Source of the DNA: JAXMBN01 sp046349875
Lineage (GTDB): Bacteria; Planctomycetota; Planctomycetia; Pirellulales; Pirellulaceae
Assembly (NCBI GenBank): GCA_046349875.1
Contig: JAXMBN010000002.1
Coordinates: 124,001-188,000, forward strand
Direction: 5' to 3'
DNA: 64,000 nt
Shown here one piece after another: positions 37,483-47,690 of this stretch (its first letter is position 1; every line of letters begins with the position of its first letter). The position numbers were made by a program, and so were the translations under genes. The notes under the pieces were generated by a model. It searched no databases and had not been told where the DNA came from. It saw only the letters and a program-made list of their open reading frames with translations.

Positions 37483-38775
37483 TTAGCGGCTCTTGGGGAT
37501 ATCCAGCAGCAAGAATTTCTTGGTCGCTTTTTTGAGCGACGCCATGGTGGAATCATGAGAATGCGAAGCGGATTCCTCAGATGTAGGAGGCTCATCGTCC
37601 GCTTCTTCCACGAGATCTGCCGTGGTGATGGCGGAGGGAAGCGTTGTGGATTCGTCGGAAAGGCTTCGGCGAATCGAATTAGAAACGCGTTGCGTCGCAT
37701 CGAAGGTTGCGACCGTGATAATCGACGAGGCTTGGGAGACGTTCGAGTCGGGTGATCCAATGTGCAACTTGACCGAGTTTTCATTCTCGGTAGAGGTATG
37801 CGCTTGGTCTCGCAGGCTACGCGTTTGTGGTTGTGCGGGAGTTGTCTGCGCGATCGAGAGATCCGCTTCCCGTTCCTTTTGCTTGCGAATGAAGGCTTGA
37901 GGATCGAACGCGTGCGTGAACTTCTTCAGGTCATGCGTAGGGATGCCTTCCATTTTGTAGCGATTGATGGGGCGATTGGAACGCGTGTCATCTTGGAAGG
38001 GGTCGTGTTGCCAATCTTCAGGTGTCTCGGGAGCTGGAGGCACAGGAATGGAAGGCGGAGTGGTGGATCGAGGTGCGCTGGTTGGAATCGATTTCTTTTC
38101 GATCGGTGGCAGAGGTGATGGTTTGCTGTTGGATGGTTGAGTCGACGGTGTCTTCATCGTTTTGGCCATCGGGGATGGCTTAGCTGGAGACTTCGTGACC
38201 ATCGCCGGAGGAGGTTGTGGAATCGATGATGGGGCGGTGCGAGCTGTTGCAGAAGGTGTTGAAGATGCAGCAGGTGCGGGCTTGGTTTTAGGTTCGCTGC
38301 GCATGACAGGGGCCGCGCAAGTTGGCTCTGCAGCGCAGGTAGGTTCTGCTCCACAAGCAGGTTCATAACGGATCGAAATTTCCACGCCACAGGTCGGGCT
38401 GGTGCGAGGTTTGGATTCCACACCACAGGATGGTTCGACGCCGCAGGTTGGTTCGCAACCGCAAGTCGGTTGGTCGCAGTGTGCGGAAGGTTGCTTGCAT
38501 TTTTGACACGGAATCTTGGGGATCAACGAGTCGACGCTTTTTTCGAAGGCATTCCCAGCGCGATCCAAGCGGGTGAGCATTCGATCTAGTAGCGTTGGGG
38601 CGCGATGGCCACAGCTGCTGCAACTCGAACAGTGGGGATTTTTCGTGGATGTAGCCCACCCATCGCAGGAGTCACAGTGGGCGGACTGAGCCCATCCTTG
38701 GGAGGCCATCGCCATGGCAATCGTAAATGCAAGGCCTTGAACCTTGGCGTAGCCCAATCGAGTCATCTTCCTCAT
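37483..38775 (-). CDS. Secreted Cys/Pro-rich protein with CGxEP repeats
   Basis: A 430-residue protein. The start ATG at 38773-38775 has AGGAG at good spacing and a signal peptide (core GLAFTIAMAMASQGWAQS). The N-terminal third carries CDSCDGW and CSSCSSCGH pairs and then repeats of the PTCGxEP type (about residues 105-155). A Ser/Pro/Thr-rich linker follows, and then a charged region containing KFTHAFDPQAFIRKQKERE. Such proteins recur in planctomycete envelopes. The Cys repeats suggest disulphide cross-linking. No catalytic domain is seen. Confidence 0.65.
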   Translation of the reverse strand: MRKMTRLGYAKVQGLAFTIAMAMASQGWAQSAHCDSCDGWATSTKNPHCSSCSSCGHRAPTLLDRMLTRLDRAGNAFEKSVDSLIPKIPCQKCKQPSAHCDQPTCGCEPTCGVEPSCGVESKPRTSPTCGVEISIRYEPACGAEPTCAAEPTCAAPVMRSEPKTKPAPAASSTPSATARTAPSSIPQPPPAMVTKSPAKPSPMAKTMKTPSTQPSNSKPSPLPPIEKKSIPTSAPRSTTPPSIPVPPAPETPEDWQHDPFQDDTRSNRPINRYKMEGIPTHDLKKFTHAFDPQAFIRKQKEREADLSIAQTTPAQPQTRSLRDQAHTSTENENSVKLHIGSPDSNVSQASSIITVATFDATQRVSNSIRRSLSDESTTLPSAITTADLVEEADDEPPTSEESASHSHDSTMASLKKATKKFLLLDIPKSR

Positions 38776-38989
38776 TTACCGGCTCCTGGCGTGGAAATGC
38801 ACAATTCCCTTTTGACCAGAAGGTTGATCGAACCGTTAGACACGGAATCCTAAGAAGATTCGGAAAAACCGGCAAAACCCTCCCAGATTGCCCGTTTTCC
38901 ATTTCAATCGGGAGGGAGACAGAGTGGCTTTCGGTGGTTACAATGCGGGGCTACATCAGTTTTTCTATCCTCATTTGAACATTGACATT

Positions 38990-41713
38990 ATGGCTGCAGG
39001 CACGCGATTGACGGATCCGTTTGGGGCACGCGACGTTCTCTCTCTTCCTTCAGGCAAACTTGGCATCTACCGCCTCAGTCGACTCGAGGATCAGGGGATT
39101 GCCAAAATCTCTAAGCTTCCTTTTTCGATACGCGTCCTGTTGGAAGCGGTGCTTCGAAATTGTGATGGGTACCAGGTGACCGTCGACGACGTGAAGAACC
39201 TCGCCAGCTGGAACGCTCCTAATCCTGCTCCGCTAGAAGTTCCGTTCAAGCCTGCTCGCGTGATTCTTCAAGACTTCACGGGCGTACCAGCAGTAGTTGA
39301 TTTGGCCGCAATGCGTGACGGCATGAAGTCATTGGGTGGTGATCCCAACAAGATCAATCCTTTGATTCCCGTGGACTTGGTCGTGGACCACTCGGTACAA
39401 GTTGACTTCTTCGGAACGAAAGACTCGTTGACGCAAAACGTGCAAGTGGAGTTCGAACGCAACAAGGAACGCTATGAATTCTTGCGTTGGGGGCAACAGG
39501 CCTTCGATAACTTCCGCGTAGTGCCTCCCAATACCGGTATCGTGCACCAAGTGAACCTGGAATATCTCGCCAAGGTCGTGTTCACAGGAAAAGATCACCT
39601 CGGTGATGTTGCGTTTCCTGATACGTTGGTGGGAACCGATTCGCATACCACGATGATCAATGGTCTTGGCGTTTTGGGATGGGGTGTAGGTGGTATTGAG
39701 GCGGAAGCCAATATGCTGGGCCAGCCTTTGTATATGCTGATGCCTGAAGTGGTTGGAATGGAATTAACGGGCGAGCTCGCTCCAGGTGCAACCGCGACCG
39801 ACTTGGTCTTGCGGGTAACAGAAGTGTTGCGCAAAGAAGGCGTTGTCAACAAGTTCGTTGAGTTCTTCGGAGATGGTGTTTCGCGAATGTCGTTGGCTGA
39901 CCGCGCGACGATCGCCAATATGGCACCGGAGTATGGTGCGACGATGGGCTTCTTCCCGGTCGACGATGAGACCCTTGTGTTTCTCCGACGAACCGGACGC
40001 GATGCCTCCTTGGTGCAATTGGTAGAAACCTATTGCAAAGAGCAAGGGCTGTTCCGCGTCGATGGGCAAACGCCTCTGCAATACACCAAACATTTGAAGC
40101 TTGATTTGGCCTCGGTCGAACCTGCTTTGGCAGGTCCTAAGCGTCCTCAGGATCGCGTTCCGTTGAAGAAGGTCAAGAGTTCATTTTCGACAGCGCTCAA
40201 AGCCCCGATTGCAGAACGCGGATTTGGGATCGCTGATGCGCAGCTTCAAGCAACAGGTACCGTTCAGCAGGATGGTAAGAAGACCGACATTCATCACGGC
40301 GCCGTGGTGATTGCAGCCATCACGAGTTGCACCAACACCAGCAACCCATCGGTTATGTTGGGCGCAGGCTTGTTGGCCAAGAAAGCGGTAGCTCGCGGCC
40401 TCAAGGTTCAGTCGTATGTCAAAACGAGTTTGGCTCCTGGATCGCGTGTTGTCACCGACTATTTGACCAAAGCCGGTACGCTCGAACCTTTGGCTCAGCT
40501 TGGTTTCCATGTGGTCGGTTATGGATGCACGACCTGTATTGGAAACAGTGGTCCATTGCCAGAGGCCGTGGCTGCAGCCATTACCAGCGGCAACTTGGTG
40601 GCAACGGCGGTGCTCAGTGGAAACCGCAATTTCGAAGGACGCGTCAATCCACTAACGCGAGCCAACTACTTGGCAAGTCCTCCCTTGGTCGTGGCTTATG
40701 CCATTGCAGGGACGGTGGATATCGATTTTGAAACCGAACCAATCGGACAAGACGGCGACGGCAAAGACGTGTTCTTGCGGGACATTTGGCCAACGCATGA
40801 AGAGATCAATCAAACGGTAGAATCGAACGTCTTGCCAGAGATGTTCAGCCATCAGTACAGCAGTGCCTTCACATCGAACGAGGCGTGGAATGCCATTCCA
40901 ATTACGCCGGGCGAACTCTATCAATGGGATGGAGCGAGCACATACATTCAGCGTCCACCATTCCTCGAGCAGATTCAGACGGCATGTGGAACGATTCAGC
41001 CTCTGACTGGTGCTCGCGTTTTGGCTTTTCTAGGCGATTCGGTAACAACGGACCACATTTCGCCAGCGGGATCCATCGCTAAAGACTCGCCAGCGGGTCG
41101 ATACTTGCTCGAGAATGGCGTGACCGCAAGAGACTTCAACAGCTATGGTGCACGTCGTGGCAACGACCGAATCATGGTTCGGGGTACGTTTGCCAACATT
41201 CGAATTCGCAACCAACTTACTCCTGGAATCGAAGGTGGCGTGACGAAGTATCTGCCCTCTGGGGAAGTGATGAGCATCTATGATGCTTCGATGAAGTACA
41301 AGTCCGATAAGACACCATTGATCGTCTTGGCTGGAGCTGAGTATGGAACCGGAAGCAGTCGTGACTGGGCTGCCAAAGGAACGTTGTTGTTGGGTATTCG
41401 GGCCGTTATTGCTGTGAGTTACGAACGGATTCACCGCAGTAACTTGGTTGGCATGGGAGTTCTTCCATTGCAATTCCAGCAAGGGGAATCGGCACAAGCG
41501 TTGGGGCTCACCGGTGAAGAGACATTCGACCTCATTGGGCTGGATGATCAGTTGCAACCGCGAAGCACGATTCAAGTGAAGGCGACCCATCCAAGCGGCA
41601 AAGTCACCGAGTTTTCGGCGTTGGTTCGGATCGATACACCGGTTGAAATCGACTACTATCGCAACGGTGGAATTCTGCCGACGGTTCTTCGCAAGTTGGC
41701 TACGGGAGACTAG
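38990..41713 (+). CDS. acnA: Aconitate hydratase A
   Basis: Interconverts citrate and isocitrate in the TCA cycle and needs a 4Fe-4S cluster. The cluster cysteines are visible as C447 (ITSCTNTSNPSV) and C513/C516 (YGCTTCIGNSGP). Also present are DLVVDHSVQVD, GTDSHTTMINGLGVLGWGVG and SSRDWAAKG, with GDSVTTDHISPAGSI in domain 4. The start is the ATG at 38990 (MAAGTRLTDPFGARDV); the upstream in-frame ATG adds a non-family leader. 907 aa is the expected size, and the gene is intact. The following small membrane protein starts 6 bp later. Confidence 0.97.
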   Translation: MAAGTRLTDPFGARDVLSLPSGKLGIYRLSRLEDQGIAKISKLPFSIRVLLEAVLRNCDGYQVTVDDVKNLASWNAPNPAPLEVPFKPARVILQDFTGVPAVVDLAAMRDGMKSLGGDPNKINPLIPVDLVVDHSVQVDFFGTKDSLTQNVQVEFERNKERYEFLRWGQQAFDNFRVVPPNTGIVHQVNLEYLAKVVFTGKDHLGDVAFPDTLVGTDSHTTMINGLGVLGWGVGGIEAEANMLGQPLYMLMPEVVGMELTGELAPGATATDLVLRVTEVLRKEGVVNKFVEFFGDGVSRMSLADRATIANMAPEYGATMGFFPVDDETLVFLRRTGRDASLVQLVETYCKEQGLFRVDGQTPLQYTKHLKLDLASVEPALAGPKRPQDRVPLKKVKSSFSTALKAPIAERGFGIADAQLQATGTVQQDGKKTDIHHGAVVIAAITSCTNTSNPSVMLGAGLLAKKAVARGLKVQSYVKTSLAPGSRVVTDYLTKAGTLEPLAQLGFHVVGYGCTTCIGNSGPLPEAVAAAITSGNLVATAVLSGNRNFEGRVNPLTRANYLASPPLVVAYAIAGTVDIDFETEPIGQDGDGKDVFLRDIWPTHEEINQTVESNVLPEMFSHQYSSAFTSNEAWNAIPITPGELYQWDGASTYIQRPPFLEQIQTACGTIQPLTGARVLAFLGDSVTTDHISPAGSIAKDSPAGRYLLENGVTARDFNSYGARRGNDRIMVRGTFANIRIRNQLTPGIEGGVTKYLPSGEVMSIYDASMKYKSDKTPLIVLAGAEYGTGSSRDWAAKGTLLLGIRAVIAVSYERIHRSNLVGMGVLPLQFQQGESAQALGLTGEETFDLIGLDDQLQPRSTIQVKATHPSGKVTEFSALVRIDTPVEIDYYRNGGILPTVLRKLATGD

Positions 41714-41719
41714 CCATTC

Positions 41720-42412
41720 ATGCAGTGGAAGTTGCTTTGGGTTCGAATGTCCGTTGCTACCCTCGTGGCAGTTTGTTTGGCGGGGGGAGGAACGTTCGTC
41801 ACTCTTGTAGGCAATATTCTTTACAACGCTTTTCAAGGGCCCACGGCAGAGTTCGGATTGGGCCTTCAAAAGGCAGGCATGGTTACCATGCTCATGGGCG
41901 GAATCCTCTTGCTGATTGCGCTCTTTCAAAAGAGAGGTCAGGTTATTGTTCCGCTGACCGTACTTGAGAGTCAGGGGAGAACATGGTTTGCCCCTGTGCA
42001 AAAGATTGAAATTCTCGCTTACGATCGACAGAAACCATTGCTTCGTTTTTTGAAAGAGCTCGGACGCGCACGGCGATTGGCGACTCGAATCCTGTTGATT
42101 CCTGGCGAGACCCTTTCGGAAGAAGTCCTAGAGATTTTGCAGTGGTATCCTTCGCTTGAATTGATCGATGTGTCCAACGGTTCGATTGACGATTCTTGCT
42201 TCGAGATGTTCACCGATTTGAATGGTTTGCGGTTTCTGTATATTGCAGGAACATTACCTGAGGAACGAGTAACTGCGTTGCAAGCGACATTGCCCGAAGT
42301 AAAAATCGTTGCGCAGCCAGCGACCCTTGGATTTGCAGCCAGCCGTTTGGATCCGGAAAAAATCGCTTCACTGGTGGCCAGCCCCATTTCCATGGGATCG
42401 CCTCGTTCTTGA
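41720..42412 (+). CDS. Membrane-anchored hypothetical protein
   Basis: A 230-residue protein starting 6 bp after acnA, so probably cotranscribed. Two membrane segments lie near the N-terminus (VATLVAVCLAGGGTFVTLVG and MVTMLMGGILLLIALF), then a soluble domain of about 150 residues. That part has leucine-rich, LRR-like character (LELIDVSNGSIDDSCFEMF, LNGLRFLYIAGTLPEERV), suggesting a short LRR-type interaction domain. Function is unknown, and any link to aconitase is only positional. Confidence 0.6.
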   Translation: MQWKLLWVRMSVATLVAVCLAGGGTFVTLVGNILYNAFQGPTAEFGLGLQKAGMVTMLMGGILLLIALFQKRGQVIVPLTVLESQGRTWFAPVQKIEILAYDRQKPLLRFLKELGRARRLATRILLIPGETLSEEVLEILQWYPSLELIDVSNGSIDDSCFEMFTDLNGLRFLYIAGTLPEERVTALQATLPEVKIVAQPATLGFAASRLDPEKIASLVASPISMGSPRS

Positions 42413-42482
42413 GGAATCCCGTTCATGGGTCTAGGGACCCTTGAGTCTGCTTGCGGTAATGGCTAGTAGGAGACCTTGAGTC

Positions 42483-44531
42483 ATGTGCATGCAACGATAC
42501 GTCATGTCTTGGAGTATCATGTCGCGGTATCCATTCATGATGTATGGTTGTTGTCTATTGGGATGCATTGCATTAGCACTTTGCACCGCGCAGGTTGCCA
42601 GTGCTCAGGAGCAATCGCCAGAGCTAAGAAAGGTAGCTTACAACCATCCAGGCTTGGTTGTGGATCTCGGGGTGGGACTGTGGGCATGGCCATGTCCTTG
42701 CGATGCGGACGGCGATGGAGATTTTGATCTCATTGTTTCATGTCCCGATAAACCATCGAATGGAATATGGTTGTTCGAGAATACGACTGGGACCACAAAA
42801 CGAAACAAGTTTCCAGTGTTCAAACCCGGCCGAAAGCTCAGCCGTACTGTGCACTATGTGATGCCAAGTTATCACTTTTGCGACCGAGTTCCTATCGCCT
42901 GGATTGGCCTATCCTGAGTTTTGACCAAGGGAACCGACGTCAAGAAGCCGCCGCGACTGTCCGCTGGTTTTTACAAGGCAGAAGGCCCCCAGACCAAAGG
43001 CCCGAAGGTTCGCCACAACCAATGGCGATTGATTGATTTTGATGGCGATACCGACCTTGATCTGATCACGGGAATCGAAGATTGGAGCTATTACGGATGG
43101 GATGATGCCCGCGATGAAAACGGTAAGTGGCTGAATGGACCGCTCCATGGTTTTGTTCTAGTACATATCAATCGCGGTACCAATGAAGAGCCCGTTTACG
43201 ATCCTCCACAAAAGCTCGTCGCCGGTAAGAAAGTAGTCGATGTGTATGGGTGTCCTTCCCCAAACTTCGCGGACTTCGATGGTGATGGAGATCTCGATTT
43301 ACTCTGTGGCGAGTTTCTGGATGGATTCACCTATTTTGAAAACACGGGGACTCGTGAGGTTCCAAAATATGCGCCTGGCAAGCAGGTGCGTGCGAACGAC
43401 CAATCGCGACTTGCGATGGATCTTCAAATGATCGTACCCATCGCCTTCGATTGGGACCAAGATGGTGACATGGATCTGGTGGTTGGCGATGAAGACGGTC
43501 GCGTGGCTCTCGTTGAAAACGTCACTCCCGATCGTTCGAAGAAGCAAGGTGTTATGCCTGTTTCTTGCAGCCTCACTACTTCCAACAAGAAGCGAGACCC
43601 TCAAGTGTGGAGCCTTAGCAACACCTTATGCAGTCGATTGGGACAGCGATCAAGACTTCGACATTGTCTCAGGGAATACCGTACGGATACATCGAGTGGT
43701 TTGAAGTCCTGGCGGCCCCAAAGTCGCAGAACCGAAATGGGCTCACCCCAAGAAGATCGAAGTCGATGGAAAACCGTTCCGCATCATGGCAACCGAAACA
43801 GGAAGTGTTCAAGGGCCAGCAGAGGCAAAATGGGGTTATACGACGTTGCAAGTCTCTGATTGGGACAGGGGATAGCTTATTGGATATCGTTTTCAATTCC
43901 ATTTGGGGCTTGGTAATGGAATGGCTACGCCAATGTTGGAACAGCGAGCCAACCTATGTTTGAAGCACCGAAGAAAGTACAGGTCGATTGGAAAGGCCAA
44001 GAGCCACCCAAGCCACGATGGGCATGGTGGAAACCGGGGCCGACCGATTGGGTGACGCAATGGCGGACAACTCCGGTTGTTTTTGATTTTCAAAAAGATG
44101 GCTTGATGGATCTCATCATGCTCGATCAAGAAGAACTACCTCGTATTGCTCGAGCGGGTACGGCAAGGCGACCTGCAACTTCAACCGCCGCAACGTCGAT
44201 TTATCGATGGTGATGGCAACCACTACGACCAACCCCAAAGAAGCTGGCGGGAGTGGTCGTCGCAAGCTCTGCATTACCGGTGGGATGGTGACGGACATTG
44301 GGATCTCTTGTTGAATTCGACCAATGCCGATTTCTTTCGTGGAACACCCATGGAAGATGGAAGGTATCGTTTGGAACGCGTCGGATCGCTTGCCAAGCAA
44401 AATATTGAGAGCCACGACGTGAGTCCCTCTGTGGTGGATTGGGATGGCGATGGAGTACTCGATTTCCTCGGTGGAGCCGAGGATGGTCGGTCTACTTCAT
44501 GAAGAATCCTCGTTCCGCTACAACGCCTTAG
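42483..44531 (+). pseudogene. FG-GAP/VCBS-repeat secreted protein, broken by many frameshifts
   Basis: Joined over frames the product is a signal peptide (CLLGCIALALCTAQVASA) followed by FG-GAP-type calcium-binding repeats (DADGDGDFDLIV, DFDGDTDLDLI, DFDGDGDLDLLCG, DWDQDGDMDLVVG, DWDGDGVLDFLGG). I count at least seven switches of frame between about 42870 and 44490, and a stop at 42915-42917 interrupts the first part. Translation quality stays high in each segment and the C-terminus VYFMKNPRSATTP ends at 44531. Neighbouring genes are intact, so either the gene is freshly decaying or this stretch is badly sequenced. Confidence 0.75.
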
Positions 44532-44676
44532 TACATTGGTTCCACTGATCACCATCCAAAAGAGCTTGGTAAGTCGCGTCGTTGGCCGAGGATTGGTCAA
44601 AATCAGGCGGATGCTTACCATTCCTCGATGATGGGCAAGCAGTAACCATGGCCCTCGCACGATTGGAGAAGACAGC

Positions 44677-46101
44677 ATGAACGATATCACGGGAAACTGG
44701 TGGGATGATCTACCATCATTGGCCGGAATGTGTTCGATGGATCGTGCGATGCAAGCCGAATGGAGTGTCGAAGAAAGTGTTGAACGGTTAAAGGAATTGC
44801 ACTTTCTATTGAAGCGAAGTGCGGAGTCTTTAACGTCACACATTCCCGGCGAGCCCATCTATGAATTGAAGATGGCCTATTCCTATCATGCCTATCTGTT
44901 TTCCGAACATACGACCTTAATTCGTCAGCGCGTCTCTGAAATGCGCGAGCCTCCTTTGGGATTGGACAAGGTACCTCACGCTGGCCTTGAACTCCTCATG
45001 AACGAGTTGGAGTGCCTTACCGATTCCGCAGCGTTCGTCATTGCCTTCTATGGATCGTGCTTGCCACTCTATCGTCGCGATGTCCAGCGTCTCATACAGG
45101 ATGCCCATCCGTTGGCAGACGCTCCCACAATTCGCATCCTCAAATGGATCTTGACCGAATTAGAAGAGATCGATCGATTCGGTCAGACGGCGGTGCATGC
45201 GGCCCAATCGGGAGTCGATCTCGAGTGGCTTGGAGCTTGGAGTGGTTGGTTTGAACGCTGGTTAGAAGCCATGGAGAGGTCAAAGAAAGACTCTGAAACA
45301 AGTGTGGTTTTTCCCGAGCCGGTGGCTTCGCTCAAACCGTTCGTGATTGCATTGGAGCCCAAACGCGATGAACGTTTTGTGGATCGATTCAATGCGGGCG
45401 TGAATCCGGAAGCATTTCTCTACGATGAAAAGTATCCACTTCAACCGAAGACGTTGATGATGTATTACAAGCGACTTCGCGAACTCGATGTTCCGGAGAT
45501 GATGGCTACCATCCTTCACGAATTGCGTCATGAAGAACCATGGGAGTTTCATCGCGAGATGATTCGACAATTATGGGATGAGGCTCGCCATGCCATGATG
45601 GGAGAAGTCGGATTTGAATCGGTTGGAATCGATTGGAAACAGATTCCCATCAATTTTACTTGGTCGCGCAATCTGAATATGCAATTGACGGCTCGCGAGC
45701 GACATGGTGTCTTGTTTTTCATCGAACAAGGGCTCATGCCCAAGACGGGCAAGCGGTATGAGTGGGAAATTGGAATGCAAAGTGGTGATGCCTTATCGGG
45801 ATTGTTTCAAGACTTTGATTGGGCCGATGAAGTATTACATTCACAGATTGGACGTCGTTGGTACGTGCCCAAATTCGAATCGTTGCAGAAAGCGTTGGAC
45901 TATGGAGACCGATGTTGGAGCAAAGTCTTGAGTCATTGGGAAGCATACCGCGAACAAGGTCTCACGGAACATCGCAACTGGTGGCCCGATTTGTATCGCG
46001 AAGCATGTCGCCGATGGGGTGTGGAACCTGATCCCAAAGTCTTGGCGTTCAATGTCAGCTATCAGGCCATTCGAGCCGATCTCAAAGAGATTCAAGCCTA
46101 A
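44677..46101 (+). CDS. Ferritin-like-domain hypothetical protein
   Basis: A 474-residue soluble protein, start preceded by GGAGAAG. Motifs such as EAKHA-type EARHAMMGEVGF (ExxH) and FDWADEVLHSQIGRRW (ExxH) look like two halves of a di-iron or ferritin-like four-helix bundle, and an ILHELRHEEPWEFHREM segment adds further acidic and His residues. It resembles DUF455-type ferritin-like proteins by style. Enzymatic activity is unproven. The C-terminus (YREACRRWGVEPDPKV) overlaps the end of convergent xseA by three bases. Confidence 0.65.
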   Translation: MNDITGNWWDDLPSLAGMCSMDRAMQAEWSVEESVERLKELHFLLKRSAESLTSHIPGEPIYELKMAYSYHAYLFSEHTTLIRQRVSEMREPPLGLDKVPHAGLELLMNELECLTDSAAFVIAFYGSCLPLYRRDVQRLIQDAHPLADAPTIRILKWILTELEEIDRFGQTAVHAAQSGVDLEWLGAWSGWFERWLEAMERSKKDSETSVVFPEPVASLKPFVIALEPKRDERFVDRFNAGVNPEAFLYDEKYPLQPKTLMMYYKRLRELDVPEMMATILHELRHEEPWEFHREMIRQLWDEARHAMMGEVGFESVGIDWKQIPINFTWSRNLNMQLTARERHGVLFFIEQGLMPKTGKRYEWEIGMQSGDALSGLFQDFDWADEVLHSQIGRRWYVPKFESLQKALDYGDRCWSKVLSHWEAYREQGLTEHRNWWPDLYREACRRWGVEPDPKVLAFNVSYQAIRADLKEIQA

Positions 46102-47387
46102 GGCTTGGAGATTGGAGGGGCATCGAGTCGAAACTGAGGATCGATCGATTCGACGATGCTTTGAATGCTGCCGAATTCGAAAAGTGTCTCCATCCGATCG
46201 CCGCGCCCGGACTTGCTTGGCTTGCGTGATGATCTTTTGTGACTCGGGATCCCGTGTCATCGAATAACCTCGGTGAAGGACTTTCAGAGGGCTCAACGCT
46301 TCGAGCGCCAGAGCCCAGCGGGCGATTGCTTGTTGAGATAGTTCGATCTTGTGGTCGAGACTTCGATCAAGTCGCAATTGCAGTTCGTCGATTCTCTGCG
46401 AAAGTCGACGCAGGTTTTCTGGACGAGCCAGCACAGGACGCGTTGTCAATTGAGAGAGTCGACGTTGAAGGGTCTGGAGTTGGTGCAGAGCAATTCGGTG
46501 CAAGTGGTTTTCCGGTTCGTTGAGAAGCTCCAATAGTTCTTCGCTATCGGGAAGGATCCGTTCGGCAGCCTCGGTTGGGGTCAAGGCGCGAACGTCGGCA
46601 GCGAGATCGCAAAGGGTTACATCGATTTCATGGCCGACTGCAGACACGGTCGGTAATGGGCATTCTGCTACGGCACGGACGACGACTTCTTCATTGAAGG
46701 CCCAGAGGTCTTCTAGTGAGCCTCCGCCGCGCCCCACCACTACCAGATCGAGAGCGGACGAATGCGGGCTGCCACATGAATGCCCCGCGCGATTTCTTCT
46801 GCTGCACCTTCCCCTTGAACCTTGGCAGGAATGATGAGGACATCGATTCCTTTCCAGCGACGGCGAAGAACTTCGAGGAAATCGTGGATGGCTGCACCGC
46901 TTGGGCTCGTGACGAAGGCAACCCTCTTCGGAAATCTCGGTAATGGTTTCTTGCGTTCGGGTGCGAACAGGCCTTCGCGGCTTAGCTTGGCGTGCAATTG
47001 CTGGAAGGCAAGTTGGAGGGGGCCGAGTCCCTTCGGTTGCATTTTTTGAATGACAAATTGGTAAGTACCGCGCGGTGCATACACATCGAGAGTGCCAAAA
47101 CAATGCACCGACAAACCATCTTGAAGTCGGAATGGGAGCTTGGCCGCCGAGGAACGCCACATGACGCCGCGAATTTGCGATTCCGCATCTCGTAGGGTCA
47201 TGTAAAGGTGTCCGCTCGAAGGCTGAGCCAAATCACTTAGCTCGGCTTCTAACCAGATCGGGTAGAGGTTTCGGTCGAGCGTATTCTTTATCCATTGATT
47301 GAGTTGGCTGACGGAAAGAGCTTGAGAAGCATCGGCACCGAGCTTTTTTGCGGTGGATTTATTCTTCTTGTCCTGTGAAGGCTCCAT
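46098..47387 (-). CDS. xseA: Exodeoxyribonuclease VII large subunit, split by two frameshifts
   Basis: The start is the ATG at 47385-47387. The protein has the OB-fold N-terminus (LSVSQLNQWIKNTLDRN, with GHLYMTLRDAESQIRGVMW) and the nuclease core (FPKRVAFVTSPSGAAIHDFL, then LVVVGRGGGSLEDLWAFNEE, SAVGHEIDVTLCDLAADVRA). Adding one G in the ccgctctc at about 46755 (minus strand) gives RPALDLVVVG, and removing one C near 46205 gives QVRAGDRMETLFEFG, ending at 46098. Both shifts are single-base. Joined length is about 430 aa, normal for XseA. The small subunit xseB is not in the window. Confidence 0.88.
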
Positions 47388-47690
47388 CGAAGAGTCTTCT
47401 TCCCACAGCCATCCTGACGACACAAAGTACCCTTTCCCAAACAGACCTTGAAGCGGAATCGCACAGATCCAAATGCTTGTTGCAACAAGTATTTTAGCGC
47501 GACGCAAAATTGCGGCGAGAAGGCCTCATTTTCGTTTCGATCGCACTCCAAAGGGGTGAGTCCATCAAGCGATATTTCGAACTGAAATCTCGTGAAATGA
47601 GAATCCTCTGGGAAGGGATTCTACCAAGAACCTCCAATGGAATATACTCAGGGTTCTGATTGGACCGACACTCGTTTCAAAGGTACAGGT

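Noticed and set aside
41030..42001. 323-codon antisense frame across the end of acnA
   Set aside because: Shadow; crosses two genes and lacks a start context.
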